A stretch of DNA of 64,000 nucleotides from Rubrivivax sp. (GCA_018780805.1 JADMJD010000006.1:1-64000); one strand, 5' to 3'; counted from the stretch's first letter, positions 19,109-28,395 are shown. Numbers and translations: made by a program. Notes: generated from the letters alone by a model not told the origin.

Positions 19109-20248
19109 ATGTACGAAACCCACTACGGGCTCATCAGCAAGCCCTTCCAGCTCATCCCCGACCCGAGCTTCTACTTCGGCAGCAAGCAGCACAGCCGTGC
19201 CAAGGCCTACCTGGAGTACGGTGTCTCACGCAACGAGGGTTTTGTCGTCATCACTGGCGAGATCGGCGCCGGCAAGACCACCATCCTGCGCACGCTGATC
19301 GAAGGCCTGCACGGCAGCAACGTCGTCACCGGCCACCTGGTCACCACCCAGCTGGGCGCGGAAGACACGCTGCGCATGGTGGGCGCAGCCTTCGGCTTCA
19401 AGGTCAAGGACGTGCCCAAGAGCGAGCTGCTGATCACGCTCGAAGCCTTCCTGATCAGCCAGACCAGCCAAGGTAAACGTTGCCTGCTGATCGTGGACGA
19501 AGCGCAGAACCTCAGCATGCGCGCAATCGAAGAGCTGCGCATGCTCAGCAACTTCCAGTTCGGCAACCAGGCCCTGCTGCAGAGCTTCCTGATCGGCCAG
19601 CCCGAGTTCCGCGAGATCCTGCAACGGCCCGAGATGGAGCAGTTCCGCCAGCGTGTGGCGGCCACCTGCCACATTGGCCCGCTGGATCAGGACGAAACCC
19701 GCGCCTACATCGAACACCGCCTCAAACGCGCCGGCTCCACCGACAAACCCAGCTGGGGCGAAGGGGCCTTCGAAGCCATCCACAAGGCCACGCGTGGCAT
19801 CCCGCGCCGCATCAACTCCGTCTGCGACCGTGTGCTGCTGCTGGGCTTTCTGGCCGGCCGCACCGCGCTGACGGTGGAAGACGTGAACGAGGTCGTGCGC
19901 GAGCTCGAGGCCGAAAACGCCGTGCCGCCCAAGAAGGACGTGGCGCCGATGCCCGACAGCGCGCCGGGCGAACTCTACGCCGGCTCGGTGGGTGGCATGC
20001 CGCTGGACCTGGACCTGTCCAAGCTCAAGGTCGACCCGGCCGTGGCCGACAGCATGGGCAAGCAGCTCTCGCGCCTGTCGGCCGAGCAGCGGCTGGACCA
20101 GATGCAGCGCCTGGAACGCAGCTTGCTGCGCCTGGAGCGCATCAACGTGCAGACGCTGTCGATGATGCAGAAGCTGGTGAGTGCCGTGAAGCAGAACAGC
20201 GGCAGCACCGCGCCGGCGCCGCAGCCGTCCGACAACGCCGAGAAGTGA
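19109..20248 (+). CDS. XrtA/PEP-CTERM system-associated ATPase
   Basis: AAA ATPase of the ExeA/GspA type, 379 aa. It opens with MYETHYGLISKPFQLIPDPSFYF, the usual start of this family. Walker A is ITGEIGAGKTTILR (about 49-60), Walker B is CLLIVDEAQNLS (about 127-137), and an arginine-finger-like segment is PRRINSVCDRVLLLGFL. The C-terminal third after about 280 is low-complexity and then a coiled-coil-like helix (LSRLSAEQRLDQMQRLERSLLRLERINVQTL), probably for protein contacts. Every complete XrtA operon carries this gene. Its energy-dependent role in export or peptidoglycan passage is not proven. Confidence 0.93.
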   Translation: MYETHYGLISKPFQLIPDPSFYFGSKQHSRAKAYLEYGVSRNEGFVVITGEIGAGKTTILRTLIEGLHGSNVVTGHLVTTQLGAEDTLRMVGAAFGFKVKDVPKSELLITLEAFLISQTSQGKRCLLIVDEAQNLSMRAIEELRMLSNFQFGNQALLQSFLIGQPEFREILQRPEMEQFRQRVAATCHIGPLDQDETRAYIEHRLKRAGSTDKPSWGEGAFEAIHKATRGIPRRINSVCDRVLLLGFLAGRTALTVEDVNEVVRELEAENAVPPKKDVAPMPDSAPGELYAGSVGGMPLDLDLSKLKVDPAVADSMGKQLSRLSAEQRLDQMQRLERSLLRLERINVQTLSMMQKLVSAVKQNSGSTAPAPQPSDNAEK

Positions 20249-20264
20249 CGACACCGCAGACGCC

Positions 20265-21140
20265 ATGCTCGCCCCCGCCCTGACCAACGCGCTGACGATC
20301 GACGTCGAAGACTATTTCCAGGTCTCGGCGTTTGCGCCCTACATCCGCCGCGACGAGTGGGATGGGCGGGAGTGTCGCGTGGAGCGCAACGTGGACCGGC
20401 TGCTGCAGATGCTGGCGGCGCACAACACACACGCCACCTTCTTCACGCTGGGCTGGGTGGCCGAGCGTTATCCGGCGCTGGTGCGCCGCATCGTCGCCGG
20501 TGGCCACGAACTGGCCAGCCACGGCCATGGCCACGAACGGGCGAGCGACCTGGACCCGGCCGCGTTCCGAGCCGACCTGGAGCGCGCCAAGAAAACGCTG
20601 GAAGACATCGGCGGCGTGGCCATCCGCGGTTACCGGGCGCCGAGTTTTTCCATCGGCCACGGCAACCTCTGGGCCTTCGACACGCTGCTGGAAACTGGCC
20701 ACGCCTACAGCTCCAGCATCTACCCGATCAAACACGACCACTACGGCATGCCCGACGCGCCGCGTTTTGCGCACCGGCGCGACAACGGCCTGCTCGAAGT
20801 GCCGGTGACCACGGTGCGCGTCGGGCAGCGCAACCTGCCGTCCAGCGGGGGTGGCTGGTTCCGGCTGTTCCCGTATGCGCTCTCGCACTGGATGATCCGC
20901 CAGGTGAACCAGCAGGACCGTCAGGCCGCGATCTTCTACATGCACCCCTGGGAGATCGACCCCGGGCAACCGCGCATCGCCGGCATCGACGCCAAGACCC
21001 GCTTTCGCCACTACGTGAACATCGGCCGCACCGAAGCCCGGCTGCAGCGTCTGCTGCAGGATTTCCGCTGGGGCCGCATGGACCACATCTTCCTGCCTTC
21101 GGTCCCGGCTTCGGCCCCCGCTTCGGCTTCCCGCCTCTGA
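20265..21140 (+). CDS. XrtA system polysaccharide deacetylase
   Basis: Carbohydrate esterase of the NodB fold, 291 aa, that would remove N- or O-acetyl groups from the exopolysaccharide. The metal site starts with TIDVEDYFQVSAF (Asp-Glu-Asp near residue 9) and continues with HELASHGHGHERASDLDP (His/His of motif 2, about 80-92). Later motifs are RGYRAPSFSIGHGNLWAF and FYMHPWEIDPGQPRIAG, where the last His is catalytic. The DUF3473-type C-terminal end (RFRHYVNIGRTEARLQRLLQDFRW) marks the XrtA-associated subgroup. There is no signal peptide, so it may act in the cytoplasm on lipid-linked repeat units. It lies 16 nt after the ATPase. Confidence 0.94.
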   Translation: MLAPALTNALTIDVEDYFQVSAFAPYIRRDEWDGRECRVERNVDRLLQMLAAHNTHATFFTLGWVAERYPALVRRIVAGGHELASHGHGHERASDLDPAAFRADLERAKKTLEDIGGVAIRGYRAPSFSIGHGNLWAFDTLLETGHAYSSSIYPIKHDHYGMPDAPRFAHRRDNGLLEVPVTTVRVGQRNLPSSGGGWFRLFPYALSHWMIRQVNQQDRQAAIFYMHPWEIDPGQPRIAGIDAKTRFRHYVNIGRTEARLQRLLQDFRWGRMDHIFLPSVPASAPASASRL

Positions 21141-21153
21141 CCCCCACACCGCC

Positions 21154-22191
21154 GTGCTGCAGATCCATCGCCTGAACCCGGGCGACGCGGCCGTCGCGTC
21201 GCGTTGGGACACCTTTGTCTTCGCCTGTCCCGAAGCCACCTTCTTCCACCGTGCCGCCTGGCAGCAGGTGATGGTGGAAGTCTTCGGCCATGCCACCCAC
21301 TACCTCTATGCCGAGCGCGACGGTGCCATCGTCGGCGTCTTGCCGCTGGCCCAGGTGAAGAGCCTGCTGTTCGGGCATGCGCTGGTGAGCCTGCCGTTTG
21401 CGGTGTATGCGGGCGTCGCCGCCTCGGACGAAGAAGCGGCCCAGGCCCTGGAAGCCGAGGCCGAACGCATCACACAGCAGCTGGGCGCCGCGCACCTGGA
21501 GTTTCGCCAGCTGCAGCGCCAGCACGAAGGCTGGCCGCGGCAAGAGCTGTACGTCACCTTCCGCAAGGAGATCCTGCCGGAAGAAGAGGCCAACATGCTG
21601 GCCATCCCGCGCAAGCAGCGCGCGATGGTGCGCAAGGGCATCAAGAACGGCCTGGTCGCCACCTTCGACCCCGACGTAGAGCGCTTTTTTGCGCTCTACG
21701 CCGACAACGTGCACCGGCACGGCACGCCGGCCTTGTCCAAGCGCTACTTCCAGACCCTGCGTCGATTGTTCGGCGACGATTGCAGCGTGCTCACCGTCAC
21801 CACGGCCGAAGGTCAGCTGCTGTCCACGGTGTTCAGTTTCTATTTCCGCGACGAAATCCTGCCGTATTACGCCGGTGACGACGAGGCCGCCCGCGACCTG
21901 GCCGCGAACGATTTCAAGTACTGGGAACTGCTGCGCCACGCCTGCGCACGGGGTTTGAAGACCTTCGACTACGGGCGCAGCAAGATCGGCACCGGCCCGT
22001 ACAACTTCAAGAAAAACTGGGGCTTCGAGCCGCAGCCGCTGCACTACGAGTACCGCCTGTACAAACGCGACGCCGTGCCGCAGAACAACCCGGCCAACGC
22101 CAAGTACAAGCTGATGATCGAAACCTGGCGCAAGCTGCCGCTGCCGGTGGCCAACTGGCTGGGGCCGTTTGTCGTGAAGAGCCTGGGGTAG
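21154..22191 (+). CDS. FemAB-family XrtA/PEP-CTERM system-associated protein
   Basis: A 345-aa protein with two GNAT-like halves, as in FemAB aminoacyl/peptidyl transferases. Characteristic segments are WDTFVFACPEATFFHRAAWQQVM near the start, IPRKQRAMVRKGIKNGL (about 150-165) and the C-terminal LKTFDYGRSKIGTGPYNFKKNWGFEPQPLHYEY. It starts with GTG at 21154, 13 nt after the deacetylase stop. In this system it is believed to transfer an amino acid or acyl group onto the polymer or its carrier; the donor is not known. A distinct GNAT is encoded at 43433. Confidence 0.92.
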   Translation: MLQIHRLNPGDAAVASRWDTFVFACPEATFFHRAAWQQVMVEVFGHATHYLYAERDGAIVGVLPLAQVKSLLFGHALVSLPFAVYAGVAASDEEAAQALEAEAERITQQLGAAHLEFRQLQRQHEGWPRQELYVTFRKEILPEEEANMLAIPRKQRAMVRKGIKNGLVATFDPDVERFFALYADNVHRHGTPALSKRYFQTLRRLFGDDCSVLTVTTAEGQLLSTVFSFYFRDEILPYYAGDDEAARDLAANDFKYWELLRHACARGLKTFDYGRSKIGTGPYNFKKNWGFEPQPLHYEYRLYKRDAVPQNNPANAKYKLMIETWRKLPLPVANWLGPFVVKSLG

Positions 22192-22197
22192 GGCGCG

Positions 22198-23406
22198 GTG
22201 GCACGCGTCCTGTACCTGGTCCACCGCATCCCCTACCCGCCCAACAAGGGCGACAAGGTGCGCTCTTACCACCTGCTGCGCCATCTCGCTGAGCGCCACG
22301 AGGTGCTGCTGGGCACCTTTGTCGATGACCCCGATGACCTGCCCCATGTGCCCACGCTGAGCCGCTGGTGCACCGAGGTAAAGGCTGTCCCGCTGCAGCC
22401 GCTGCGCGCCCGTATGGCCAGCCTCACCGGCCTGCTCCGCGGTGAACCGCTGACCCTGGCCTACTACCTCCACGCCGAGATGCAGGCCTGGGTGCAAGGC
22501 CTGCGTGCGCGCGGTGGCATCGACGCCGTGGTCGTGTTTTCGTCGTCCATGGTGCCGTACAGCGAGGGCTTCGGCGTGCCGGTGCTGGTGGACTTCGTGG
22601 ACGTGGATTCCGCCAAGTGGGCCGAGTACGCGCGCAACCGCCCCTGGCCGCTGTCGTGGTTGTATGCACGCGAAGGCCGCACGCTGCTGGCCTACGAACA
22701 GGCCGTGGCCCGGGCCACGACGCGCTCCTTCCTGGTCACGCAGCAGGAGGTGGACCTGTTCGAACGCTTGGCACCCGCCGTCGCCGGGCATGTGCAGGCC
22801 GTGGGCAATGGCGTGGACGCCGAGTTCTTCGCCCCCGATCCCACGCTGCCGTCGCCGTTTTTGGCCGACGAGCTGCCGCTGGTCTTCACCGGCGCCATGG
22901 ACTACTGGCCCAACGTCGATGCCGTCAGCTGGTTCGTCGCCGAGATGCTGCCCGCGCTGCGCCAGCGCTGGCCGACACTGCGTTTCCACATCGTCGGCCG
23001 CAGCCCCACGCCGGCCGTGAAGGCGCTGGCCGGCCCGCACGTCAACGTCACTGGCACGGTGCCCGATGTGCGGCCTTACCTGCAGCATGCCGCCGCCATC
23101 GTGGCACCGCTGCGGCTGGCGCGTGGGGTGCAGAACAAGGTGCTGGAAGCCATGGCCATGGCACGACCGGTGGTGGCGGCCCGCACCTGCGCGGCGGTGC
23201 TGGACGTCACACCCGGCGAGCACCTGGCCGCGGCCGAGGTGCCGGCCGACTACGTGACCGAAGTCGCGCGCCTGCTGTCTGATGCTGCTGCAGCGCAGCA
23301 GATGGGGGCTGCCGCACGGGCCTGCGTGCTGCAGCATTACGCTTGGTCGGCCCGCCTGGGCGGACTGGACCCTTACCTGCCGCCGCCCACACCGCATGCC
23401 CACTGA
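22198..23406 (+). CDS. Glycosyltransferase, TIGR03087 family (PEP-CTERM/XrtA system)
   Basis: GT4-type (GT-B fold) glycosyltransferase of 402 aa, starting with GTG at 22198, 6 nt after the FemAB stop. The N-terminal domain opens VLYLVHRIPYPPNKGDKVRSYHLLRHLAERHEVLLGTFVDDPDDL, the signature of the XrtA-associated sugar transferase 1 family. The C-terminal nucleotide-sugar domain has VFTGAMDYWPNVDAVSWFVAEMLP, VNVTGTVPDVRPYLQHAAAIVAPLRLARGVQNKVLEAMAMARPVVA, with the E-x7-E motif. It would add a sugar to the lipid-linked repeat unit. The xrtA gene overlaps its last 11 nt. Confidence 0.93.
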   Translation: MARVLYLVHRIPYPPNKGDKVRSYHLLRHLAERHEVLLGTFVDDPDDLPHVPTLSRWCTEVKAVPLQPLRARMASLTGLLRGEPLTLAYYLHAEMQAWVQGLRARGGIDAVVVFSSSMVPYSEGFGVPVLVDFVDVDSAKWAEYARNRPWPLSWLYAREGRTLLAYEQAVARATTRSFLVTQQEVDLFERLAPAVAGHVQAVGNGVDAEFFAPDPTLPSPFLADELPLVFTGAMDYWPNVDAVSWFVAEMLPALRQRWPTLRFHIVGRSPTPAVKALAGPHVNVTGTVPDVRPYLQHAAAIVAPLRLARGVQNKVLEAMAMARPVVAARTCAAVLDVTPGEHLAAAEVPADYVTEVARLLSDAAAAQQMGAAARACVLQHYAWSARLGGLDPYLPPPTPHAH

Positions 23407-24928
23407 TTCCCACCGCCCCTGGCACCGCCTGGTGCCCACGCTGGCGCTGATCGCCTTGTTGCTGCTGCTGTTCCGCGACACCGCGGCGGCGATGGTGGCC
23501 ATCTGGTGGCGGTCAGAGACCTTCACCCATGCCTTCCTGGTGCCGCCCATCGTGGTCTGGCTGGTCTGGCGGCAGCGCCACTTGTTGGCCACGGTGCCCG
23601 ACAAACCGGTGCCGGCGTTGTTGCTGCTGGTGGCCGGCGCCTGTTTCCTGTGGCTGCTGGGCGAACTGGCCACGGTGGGCGCGGCGTCGCAGTTCGCCTT
23701 GGTGGCGCTGATCGTGCTCAGTGTCTTGGCAGTGCACGGCTGGGCCGTGGCGCGCGCCATCACCTTCCCGCTGGTATTTCTGTTCTTTGCCGTGCCGCTG
23801 GGCGAGTTCCTCGTGCCCTCGTTGATGGAAGGCACGGCCGACTTCACCGTGCTGGCCGTGCGCGCGTCCGGCATCCCGGTCTACCGCGAGGGCCTGCAAT
23901 TCGTGATCCCGTCGGGCAGCTGGTCGGTGGTCGAGGCCTGCAGCGGCGTGCGTTACCTGATCGCGTCGTTCATGGTGGGCACCTTGTTTGCCTATCTGAA
24001 CTATCGCCGCCTGGGCCGCCGCCTGGCCTTTGTGGCGGTGTCGCTGCTGGTACCCATCGTCGCCAACTGGCTGCGCGCCTACATGATCGTGATGATCGGC
24101 CATTTCAGCGGCAACGAACTCGCCACCGGCGTGGACCACCTGATCTACGGCTGGGTGTTCTTCGGCCTGGTGATCGGCCTGATGTTCATGATCGGCGCGC
24201 GCTGGGCCGATGCGGTTGACCCGCCAGAGGCAAGCGAACTCGGCGCACGCGCTGCGGCCTCTGTCGGTCGGCTGGTGCCGGTGGCCGGGGCAGCGGCGGC
24301 TCTGTTGCTGCTGACCCATGGCGGCTTGTGGTGGCTGGACCGTGACCAACGCGGCACGCCACCGGCACCCAGCCTTCAGCTCGCCGCCGACAGTGCCTGG
24401 TTGGCCAGCGACGGCCCGCCGCTGCCGTGGGTGCCCGGTTTTGCCAACCCCAGCGTGACGGCCGTGCAGACCTTCCGCCAGGGTGAACGTGTCGGCTGGG
24501 TCTGGGTCGGCCACTTCCGCCAGCAGGGGGATGCCCGCAAGCTCGTGTCCTCGGTCAACGGCCTGGTGGGCACCGAGCAGAAGCTCTGGTCACAGGCCCG
24601 CGGCGGCGCGACGCGCATCGATGCGGCTGGCACACCGGTGGCCCTGCGCACCGGAGAACTGCGCCGCGGTGTGGCACTCGACAGTGTGGCCTCGCAGCGT
24701 GTGCAGGCCTGGATGGTCTACCGTGTCGGCAACCGCTGGACCACCAGCGATGCCGTGGCCAAGGTGCTGCAGGCCTTGCAGCGCCTGGCTGGGCAGGGCG
24801 ATGATGGCAGCGTGCTGCTGCTGGCCACACCGGCCGGCCCGCAGGCCGAAGCCGACCTGGCCGTCTTGGCGCGGGACAGCTTGCCGCTGCTGGCCGCCCG
24901 CCTGGACGCGCTGCGTGCCGCACCCTGA
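23396..24928 (+). CDS. xrtA: Exosortase A fused to a C-terminal EpsI domain
   Basis: Transpeptidase-like membrane protease that recognises and cleaves PEP-CTERM signals. I chose the ATG at 23396 (MPTDSHRPWHRL), overlapping the glycosyltransferase by 11 nt; the track start 23282 lies inside that gene. Residues 1-265 form about eight membrane helices with the catalytic Cys182 (VEACSGVRYLIASFMVG), Arg227 (ANWLRAYMIVMIGHFSGN) and His248 (GVDHLIYGW). After about residue 290 the chain changes to a soluble EpsI-like domain (LVPVAGAAAALLLLTHGGLWWL then TAVQTFRQGERVGWVWVGHFRQQGDARKLVSSVNGLVG). Total 510 aa. Its local substrate is the protein at 13209. Confidence 0.95.
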   Translation: MPTDSHRPWHRLVPTLALIALLLLLFRDTAAAMVAIWWRSETFTHAFLVPPIVVWLVWRQRHLLATVPDKPVPALLLLVAGACFLWLLGELATVGAASQFALVALIVLSVLAVHGWAVARAITFPLVFLFFAVPLGEFLVPSLMEGTADFTVLAVRASGIPVYREGLQFVIPSGSWSVVEACSGVRYLIASFMVGTLFAYLNYRRLGRRLAFVAVSLLVPIVANWLRAYMIVMIGHFSGNELATGVDHLIYGWVFFGLVIGLMFMIGARWADAVDPPEASELGARAAASVGRLVPVAGAAAALLLLTHGGLWWLDRDQRGTPPAPSLQLAADSAWLASDGPPLPWVPGFANPSVTAVQTFRQGERVGWVWVGHFRQQGDARKLVSSVNGLVGTEQKLWSQARGGATRIDAAGTPVALRTGELRRGVALDSVASQRVQAWMVYRVGNRWTTSDAVAKVLQALQRLAGQGDDGSVLLLATPAGPQAEADLAVLARDSLPLLAARLDALRAAP

Positions 24929-24940
24929 CTCCGCGCACTG

Positions 24941-24973
24941 ACGCCGCCCTCTGACCGTAACGCCGGGCGGCGT
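24941..24973 (+). terminator. Terminator-like hairpin after xrtA
   Basis: ACGCCGCCC (24941-24949) pairs perfectly with GGGCGGCGT (24965-24973) around a 15-nt loop, 12 nt after the xrtA stop. No T-run follows (GCCTTCCTGC), so it may only pause transcription or protect the mRNA end. The 158-nt gap to the next gene also has TAGAAT at 25019-25024, a possible -10 element for the amidotransferase, without a clear -35. Confidence 0.4.
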
Positions 24974-25087
24974 GCCTTCCTGCACGCTCGCCCCGTCAGC
25001 TGCCGCACAGGCGCTGCCTAGAATGACTTTCGGCCATCCGGGGCTTGCCAGGCAACTGGCCATGGCACCCTCCACCTCCCCCTGACC

Positions 25088-27016
25088 ATGTGCGGCATCA
25101 CCGGCATCTTCGACACGCGCGCCTCGCGGCCCATCGCCTACGAGCTGCTGCACCGCATGAACGACGCGCACCTGCACCGCGGCCCGGACGAGGGCAGCCT
25201 GCACATGGAGCCGGGCGTGGGCCTGGGCCACCGCCGCCTGAGCGTGATCGACGTGGCCACCGGCCAGCAGCCACTGTTCAACGAAGACCACAGCGTGGTG
25301 ATCGTCTTCAACGGCGAGATCTACAACTACCAGGACCTGATGGCCGAGCTCAAGGCGCTGGGCCATGTGTTCCGCACCAAGAGCGACACCGAGGTCATCG
25401 TGCACGCCTGGGAGGCCTGGGGCGAAGCCTGCGTCGAGCGCTTCCGCGGCATGTTCGCCTTCGGCCTGTGGGACCGCAACCGCCAGACGTTTTTCCTCGG
25501 CCGCGACCGCCTGGGCGTCAAGCCCATGTACTACGCGGTGTTGCCCGACGGCATGCTGGTCTTCGGCTCCGAACTCAAGTCGCTGGTGGCGCACGGCGGG
25601 CTGGACAAGACCATCGACCCGCTGGCCGTGGAGGAGTTCTTTGCGCTCGGCTACGTGCCCGAGCCCCGCACCATCTACCGCCAGGCCCACAAGCTGGAGC
25701 CGGGCCACACGCTGTGCATCCGCCGCGGCCAGACTATCCCGCAGCCGCGCCCCTACTGGGACCTGCACTTCACGCTGGACAACCCCATCAGCGAAGCAGA
25801 CGCCCAGCAGGAGCTGATCGAGCGCCTGCGTGAATCGGTGCGCCTGCGCATGATCGCCGAGGTGCCGCTGGGCGCTTTCCTCTCGGGCGGCGTGGATTCC
25901 AGCGCCGTGGTGGCCATGATGGCCGGCCTGAGCGACCAGCCGGTCAAGACCTGCAGCATCGCCTTCGACGACCCGCGCTACGACGAATCGGCGTTTGCGC
26001 AGCAGGTGGCCCAGCGCTACGCGACCGACCACCGCACGCAAACCGTGCAGAGTGACGACTTTGCGCTGATCGACGAACTGGCCCGCCTGTACGACGAGCC
26101 CTATGCCGACAGCTCGGCCATCCCCACGTACCGCGTGTGTCAGCTGGCGCGCCAGCACGTGACGGTGGCACTCTCGGGCGACGGCGGCGACGAGGCCATG
26201 GGCGGCTACCGCCGCCATCGCATGCACGTGGCCGAAGAGCGTGTGCGTGGCCTGTTGCCGCTGGGCCTGCGTCGCGGCCTGTTCGGCGCGCTGGGACAGG
26301 CCTACCCCAAGGCCGACTGGGCGCCGCGCATGTTCCGCGCCAAGACCACCTTCCAGGCCCTGGCGCGCAGCAGCACCGAGGCCTACTTCGGCACCATGTC
26401 GCTGATGCCCGACGCCGACCGCCAGCGCCTGTACAGCCGCGACCTGAAGCGTGACCTGGGCGGCTACAGCGCGCTCCAGGTCTTCCAGCGCCATGCCGCC
26501 AACGCCGGCACTGACGACCCGCTCGCCTTCATCCAGTACCTGGACATGAAGACCTACTTGGTGGGCGACATCAACACCAAGGTCGACCGTGCGTCGATGG
26601 CGCACTCGCTGGAGGTGCGCGAACCGCTGATGGACCACCGGCTGCTCGAGTGGCTGGGCACGCTGCCGTCGTCGCACAAGTTGCAGGGTGGCATGGGCAA
26701 GCGCCTGTTCAAGAAGGCGCTGGAGCCGCACTTGCCGGCCGATGTGCTGTACCGGCCCAAACAGGGGTTTTCGGTGCCGCTGCAACGCTGGTTTGCCGGC
26801 CCGCTGCGCCAGCGCGTGCGCGACACGTTGCAGGGCCAGACCCTGGCTGACACCGGCCTGTTCGAGCCCCGTGTGCTGCGCGAGATCGTGCAGCAGAACG
26901 AAAGTGGCCAGCGCGACCACAGCGTCGTGATCTGGAGCTTCCTGATGTTCGATGCCTTCTTGCGCAATGCGCACCGGGCGGGTGTCGCCCGCGCCCCGAG
27001 TGCAATGGCGGCATGA
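25088..27016 (+). CDS. XrtA/PEP-CTERM system glutamine amidotransferase, asparagine synthase-like
   Basis: A class II glutamine amidotransferase with an ATP-dependent synthase domain, 642 aa. The nucleophile is Cys2 (MCGITGIFD). The glutaminase domain contains LHRGPDEGSLHMEPGVGLGHRRLSVID and VVIVFNGEIYNYQDLM; the synthase domain has the PP-loop FLSGGVDSSAVVAMM (about 257-270) and later SGDGGDEAMGGYRRH. It ends near RDHSVVIWSFLMFDAFLR. The XrtA-associated subfamily (TIGR03108) is recognisable from this sequence and context; its presumed role is amidation of uronic acids or carriers in the polymer, not asparagine synthesis. A possible promoter precedes it, so it may begin a new transcription unit. 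Confidence 0.93.
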   Translation: MCGITGIFDTRASRPIAYELLHRMNDAHLHRGPDEGSLHMEPGVGLGHRRLSVIDVATGQQPLFNEDHSVVIVFNGEIYNYQDLMAELKALGHVFRTKSDTEVIVHAWEAWGEACVERFRGMFAFGLWDRNRQTFFLGRDRLGVKPMYYAVLPDGMLVFGSELKSLVAHGGLDKTIDPLAVEEFFALGYVPEPRTIYRQAHKLEPGHTLCIRRGQTIPQPRPYWDLHFTLDNPISEADAQQELIERLRESVRLRMIAEVPLGAFLSGGVDSSAVVAMMAGLSDQPVKTCSIAFDDPRYDESAFAQQVAQRYATDHRTQTVQSDDFALIDELARLYDEPYADSSAIPTYRVCQLARQHVTVALSGDGGDEAMGGYRRHRMHVAEERVRGLLPLGLRRGLFGALGQAYPKADWAPRMFRAKTTFQALARSSTEAYFGTMSLMPDADRQRLYSRDLKRDLGGYSALQVFQRHAANAGTDDPLAFIQYLDMKTYLVGDINTKVDRASMAHSLEVREPLMDHRLLEWLGTLPSSHKLQGGMGKRLFKKALEPHLPADVLYRPKQGFSVPLQRWFAGPLRQRVRDTLQGQTLADTGLFEPRVLREIVQQNESGQRDHSVVIWSFLMFDAFLRNAHRAGVARAPSAMAA

Positions 27017-27025
27017 GTTCCAGTT

Positions 27026-27047
27026 GTCTGCGCATGCAGGCGCAGAC
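27026..27047. other. Stem-loop between amidotransferase and dehydrogenase genes
   Basis: GTCTGCGC (27026-27033), loop ATGCAG, GCGCAGAC (27040-27047): a perfect 8-bp inverted repeat 9 nt after the amidotransferase stop and 34 nt before the next start codon. No T-tract follows, so it could be a processing or stability element instead of a terminator, or an operator. Confidence 0.35.
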
Positions 27048-27081
27048 CAGCTAAGCAGAACATTCAATTGAGGGATCTACG

Positions 27082-28395
27082 GTGAAAGTATCTGTTTTTG
27101 GATTGGGCTATGTGGGCGCTGTCTCTTGTGCCTGTCTGGCCGACCGCGGGCACGAGGTGATTGGTGTCGACATCCACCAGGCCAAGATCGACATGGTCCA
27201 ACGCGGCCAGTCGCCGGTTGTCGAGGAGGGCATCGAAGAACTGATGGCTGCTGGTGTGGCATCAGGTCGCCTGACCGCCACCGACAGCCTGCGTGATGCC
27301 GTTCACGCCACCGACGTGTCGTTGATCTCGGTCGCGACGCCTTCCAATCCGGATTTCACCCCTGACCTGACGGCCGTGGACGGTGTGATCACGGCCATTG
27401 GCCGGGAGCTTGCCAGCAAGCCGGGGCACCACACGGTCGTCCTTCGCAGCACGGTACCGCCCGGAACCACCGAGGAGCGGATCCAACCGCTGTTGGAAGC
27501 GGCGGCGGGCCGAAAGGTCGGCGACCGGCTCTCGCTGGTGTTCAACCCGGAGTTCCTGCGTGAAGGATCTTCGGTGAAGGATTTTTACCATCCCCCGCAG
27601 ACGGTGGTCGGCAGTGTGGACCCGGTTGGTTACGAGGTGATGGAGGCCCTGTACGCAGGACTGCCCGGCGCCTTTGTTCGGACCAACTGCCGCGTGGCGG
27701 AGTCCGTGAAGTACCTCTGCAACGTCTTTCATGCGCTCAAGATCGTGTTTGCCAACGAGAGCGGCTCTGTTCTCAAGGCATGCGGGCTGGATGCGCGAGA
27801 GGTCCTGAAGATCTTCTGCCAGGACACGCAACTGAACATCTCTGCGGCCTACATGCGGCCTGGCTTTGCGTTCGGCGGCAGCTGCCTGCCGAAGGAAGTC
27901 AAGGGATTCATGACCTTGGCGCAGTTGCACAACGTCTCCATTCCGTCCATGTCCGGACTTTTGTCGAGCAACACGGCCCACATCGACCGTGCATTCGATC
28001 TGATCGCCCGCGATGGGCGCAAGCGGGTTGCGCTGTTCGGGCTTGCATTCAAGCCCGGTACCGACGACATGCGCGATTCGCCCTTGGTCCTGCTGGCGGA
28101 GCGTCTGCTTGGCAAGGGTTTTGAGATGGCGATTTATGACGTCAGCGTCAAGACCAGTCGGCTGCTGGGCAAGAACCGGGAGTTCATCGAGCGGGAGATC
28201 CCGCATCTCGACAAGCTGCTGCGCGAGCAGCCGGAGTCGGTGCTGGAAGATGCGGAAGTCATCGTGATTGGCCATGCGGAGCCCCATGCCCGAGAGAAGA
28301 TCGTCGCCATGGCTGGTCAGCGTCGCGTGATCGATCTGTCAGGCTATGCCGACATCCAGAAGGCCTGTTCAGCCTATGAAGGCATTTGCTGGTGA
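27082..28395 (+). CDS. Nucleotide-sugar dehydrogenase, GDP-mannose 6-dehydrogenase-like
   Basis: NAD-dependent four-electron dehydrogenase of 437 aa that makes a nucleotide-bound uronic acid. The Rossmann fingerprint is VFGLGYVGAVSCACLADRGHEVIGVDIHQAKID; the central helix has AESVKYLCNVFHALKIVFANESGSVLKACG, and the catalytic cysteine is in GFAFGGSCLPKEVKGF (about residues 264-275). Overall it resembles AlgD (GDP-mannose to GDP-mannuronate) more than UDP-glucose 6-dehydrogenase, for example in YMRPGFAFGGSCLPK. Start is GTG at 27082 with GAGGGA upstream. Codon use is less GC3-biased than in the core operon. The following glycosyltransferase starts within its stop codon (GTGA). Confidence 0.92.
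   Translation: MKVSVFGLGYVGAVSCACLADRGHEVIGVDIHQAKIDMVQRGQSPVVEEGIEELMAAGVASGRLTATDSLRDAVHATDVSLISVATPSNPDFTPDLTAVDGVITAIGRELASKPGHHTVVLRSTVPPGTTEERIQPLLEAAAGRKVGDRLSLVFNPEFLREGSSVKDFYHPPQTVVGSVDPVGYEVMEALYAGLPGAFVRTNCRVAESVKYLCNVFHALKIVFANESGSVLKACGLDAREVLKIFCQDTQLNISAAYMRPGFAFGGSCLPKEVKGFMTLAQLHNVSIPSMSGLLSSNTAHIDRAFDLIARDGRKRVALFGLAFKPGTDDMRDSPLVLLAERLLGKGFEMAIYDVSVKTSRLLGKNREFIEREIPHLDKLLREQPESVLEDAEVIVIGHAEPHAREKIVAMAGQRRVIDLSGYADIQKACSAYEGICW

Noticed and set aside
20728-23874. 1048-aa minus-strand ORF
   Set aside because: Shadow of the FemAB, glycosyltransferase and xrtA genes on the plus strand; no domain or start signal.
25004-25018. CCGCAC-N5-CTGC before the amidotransferase gene as a sigma-54 promoter
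   Set aside because: The essential GG of the -24 element is CG; only the -12 half is good.
24590-27067. 825-aa minus-strand ORF
   Set aside because: Antisense to the amidotransferase; His/Gln/Val-rich and without family features.
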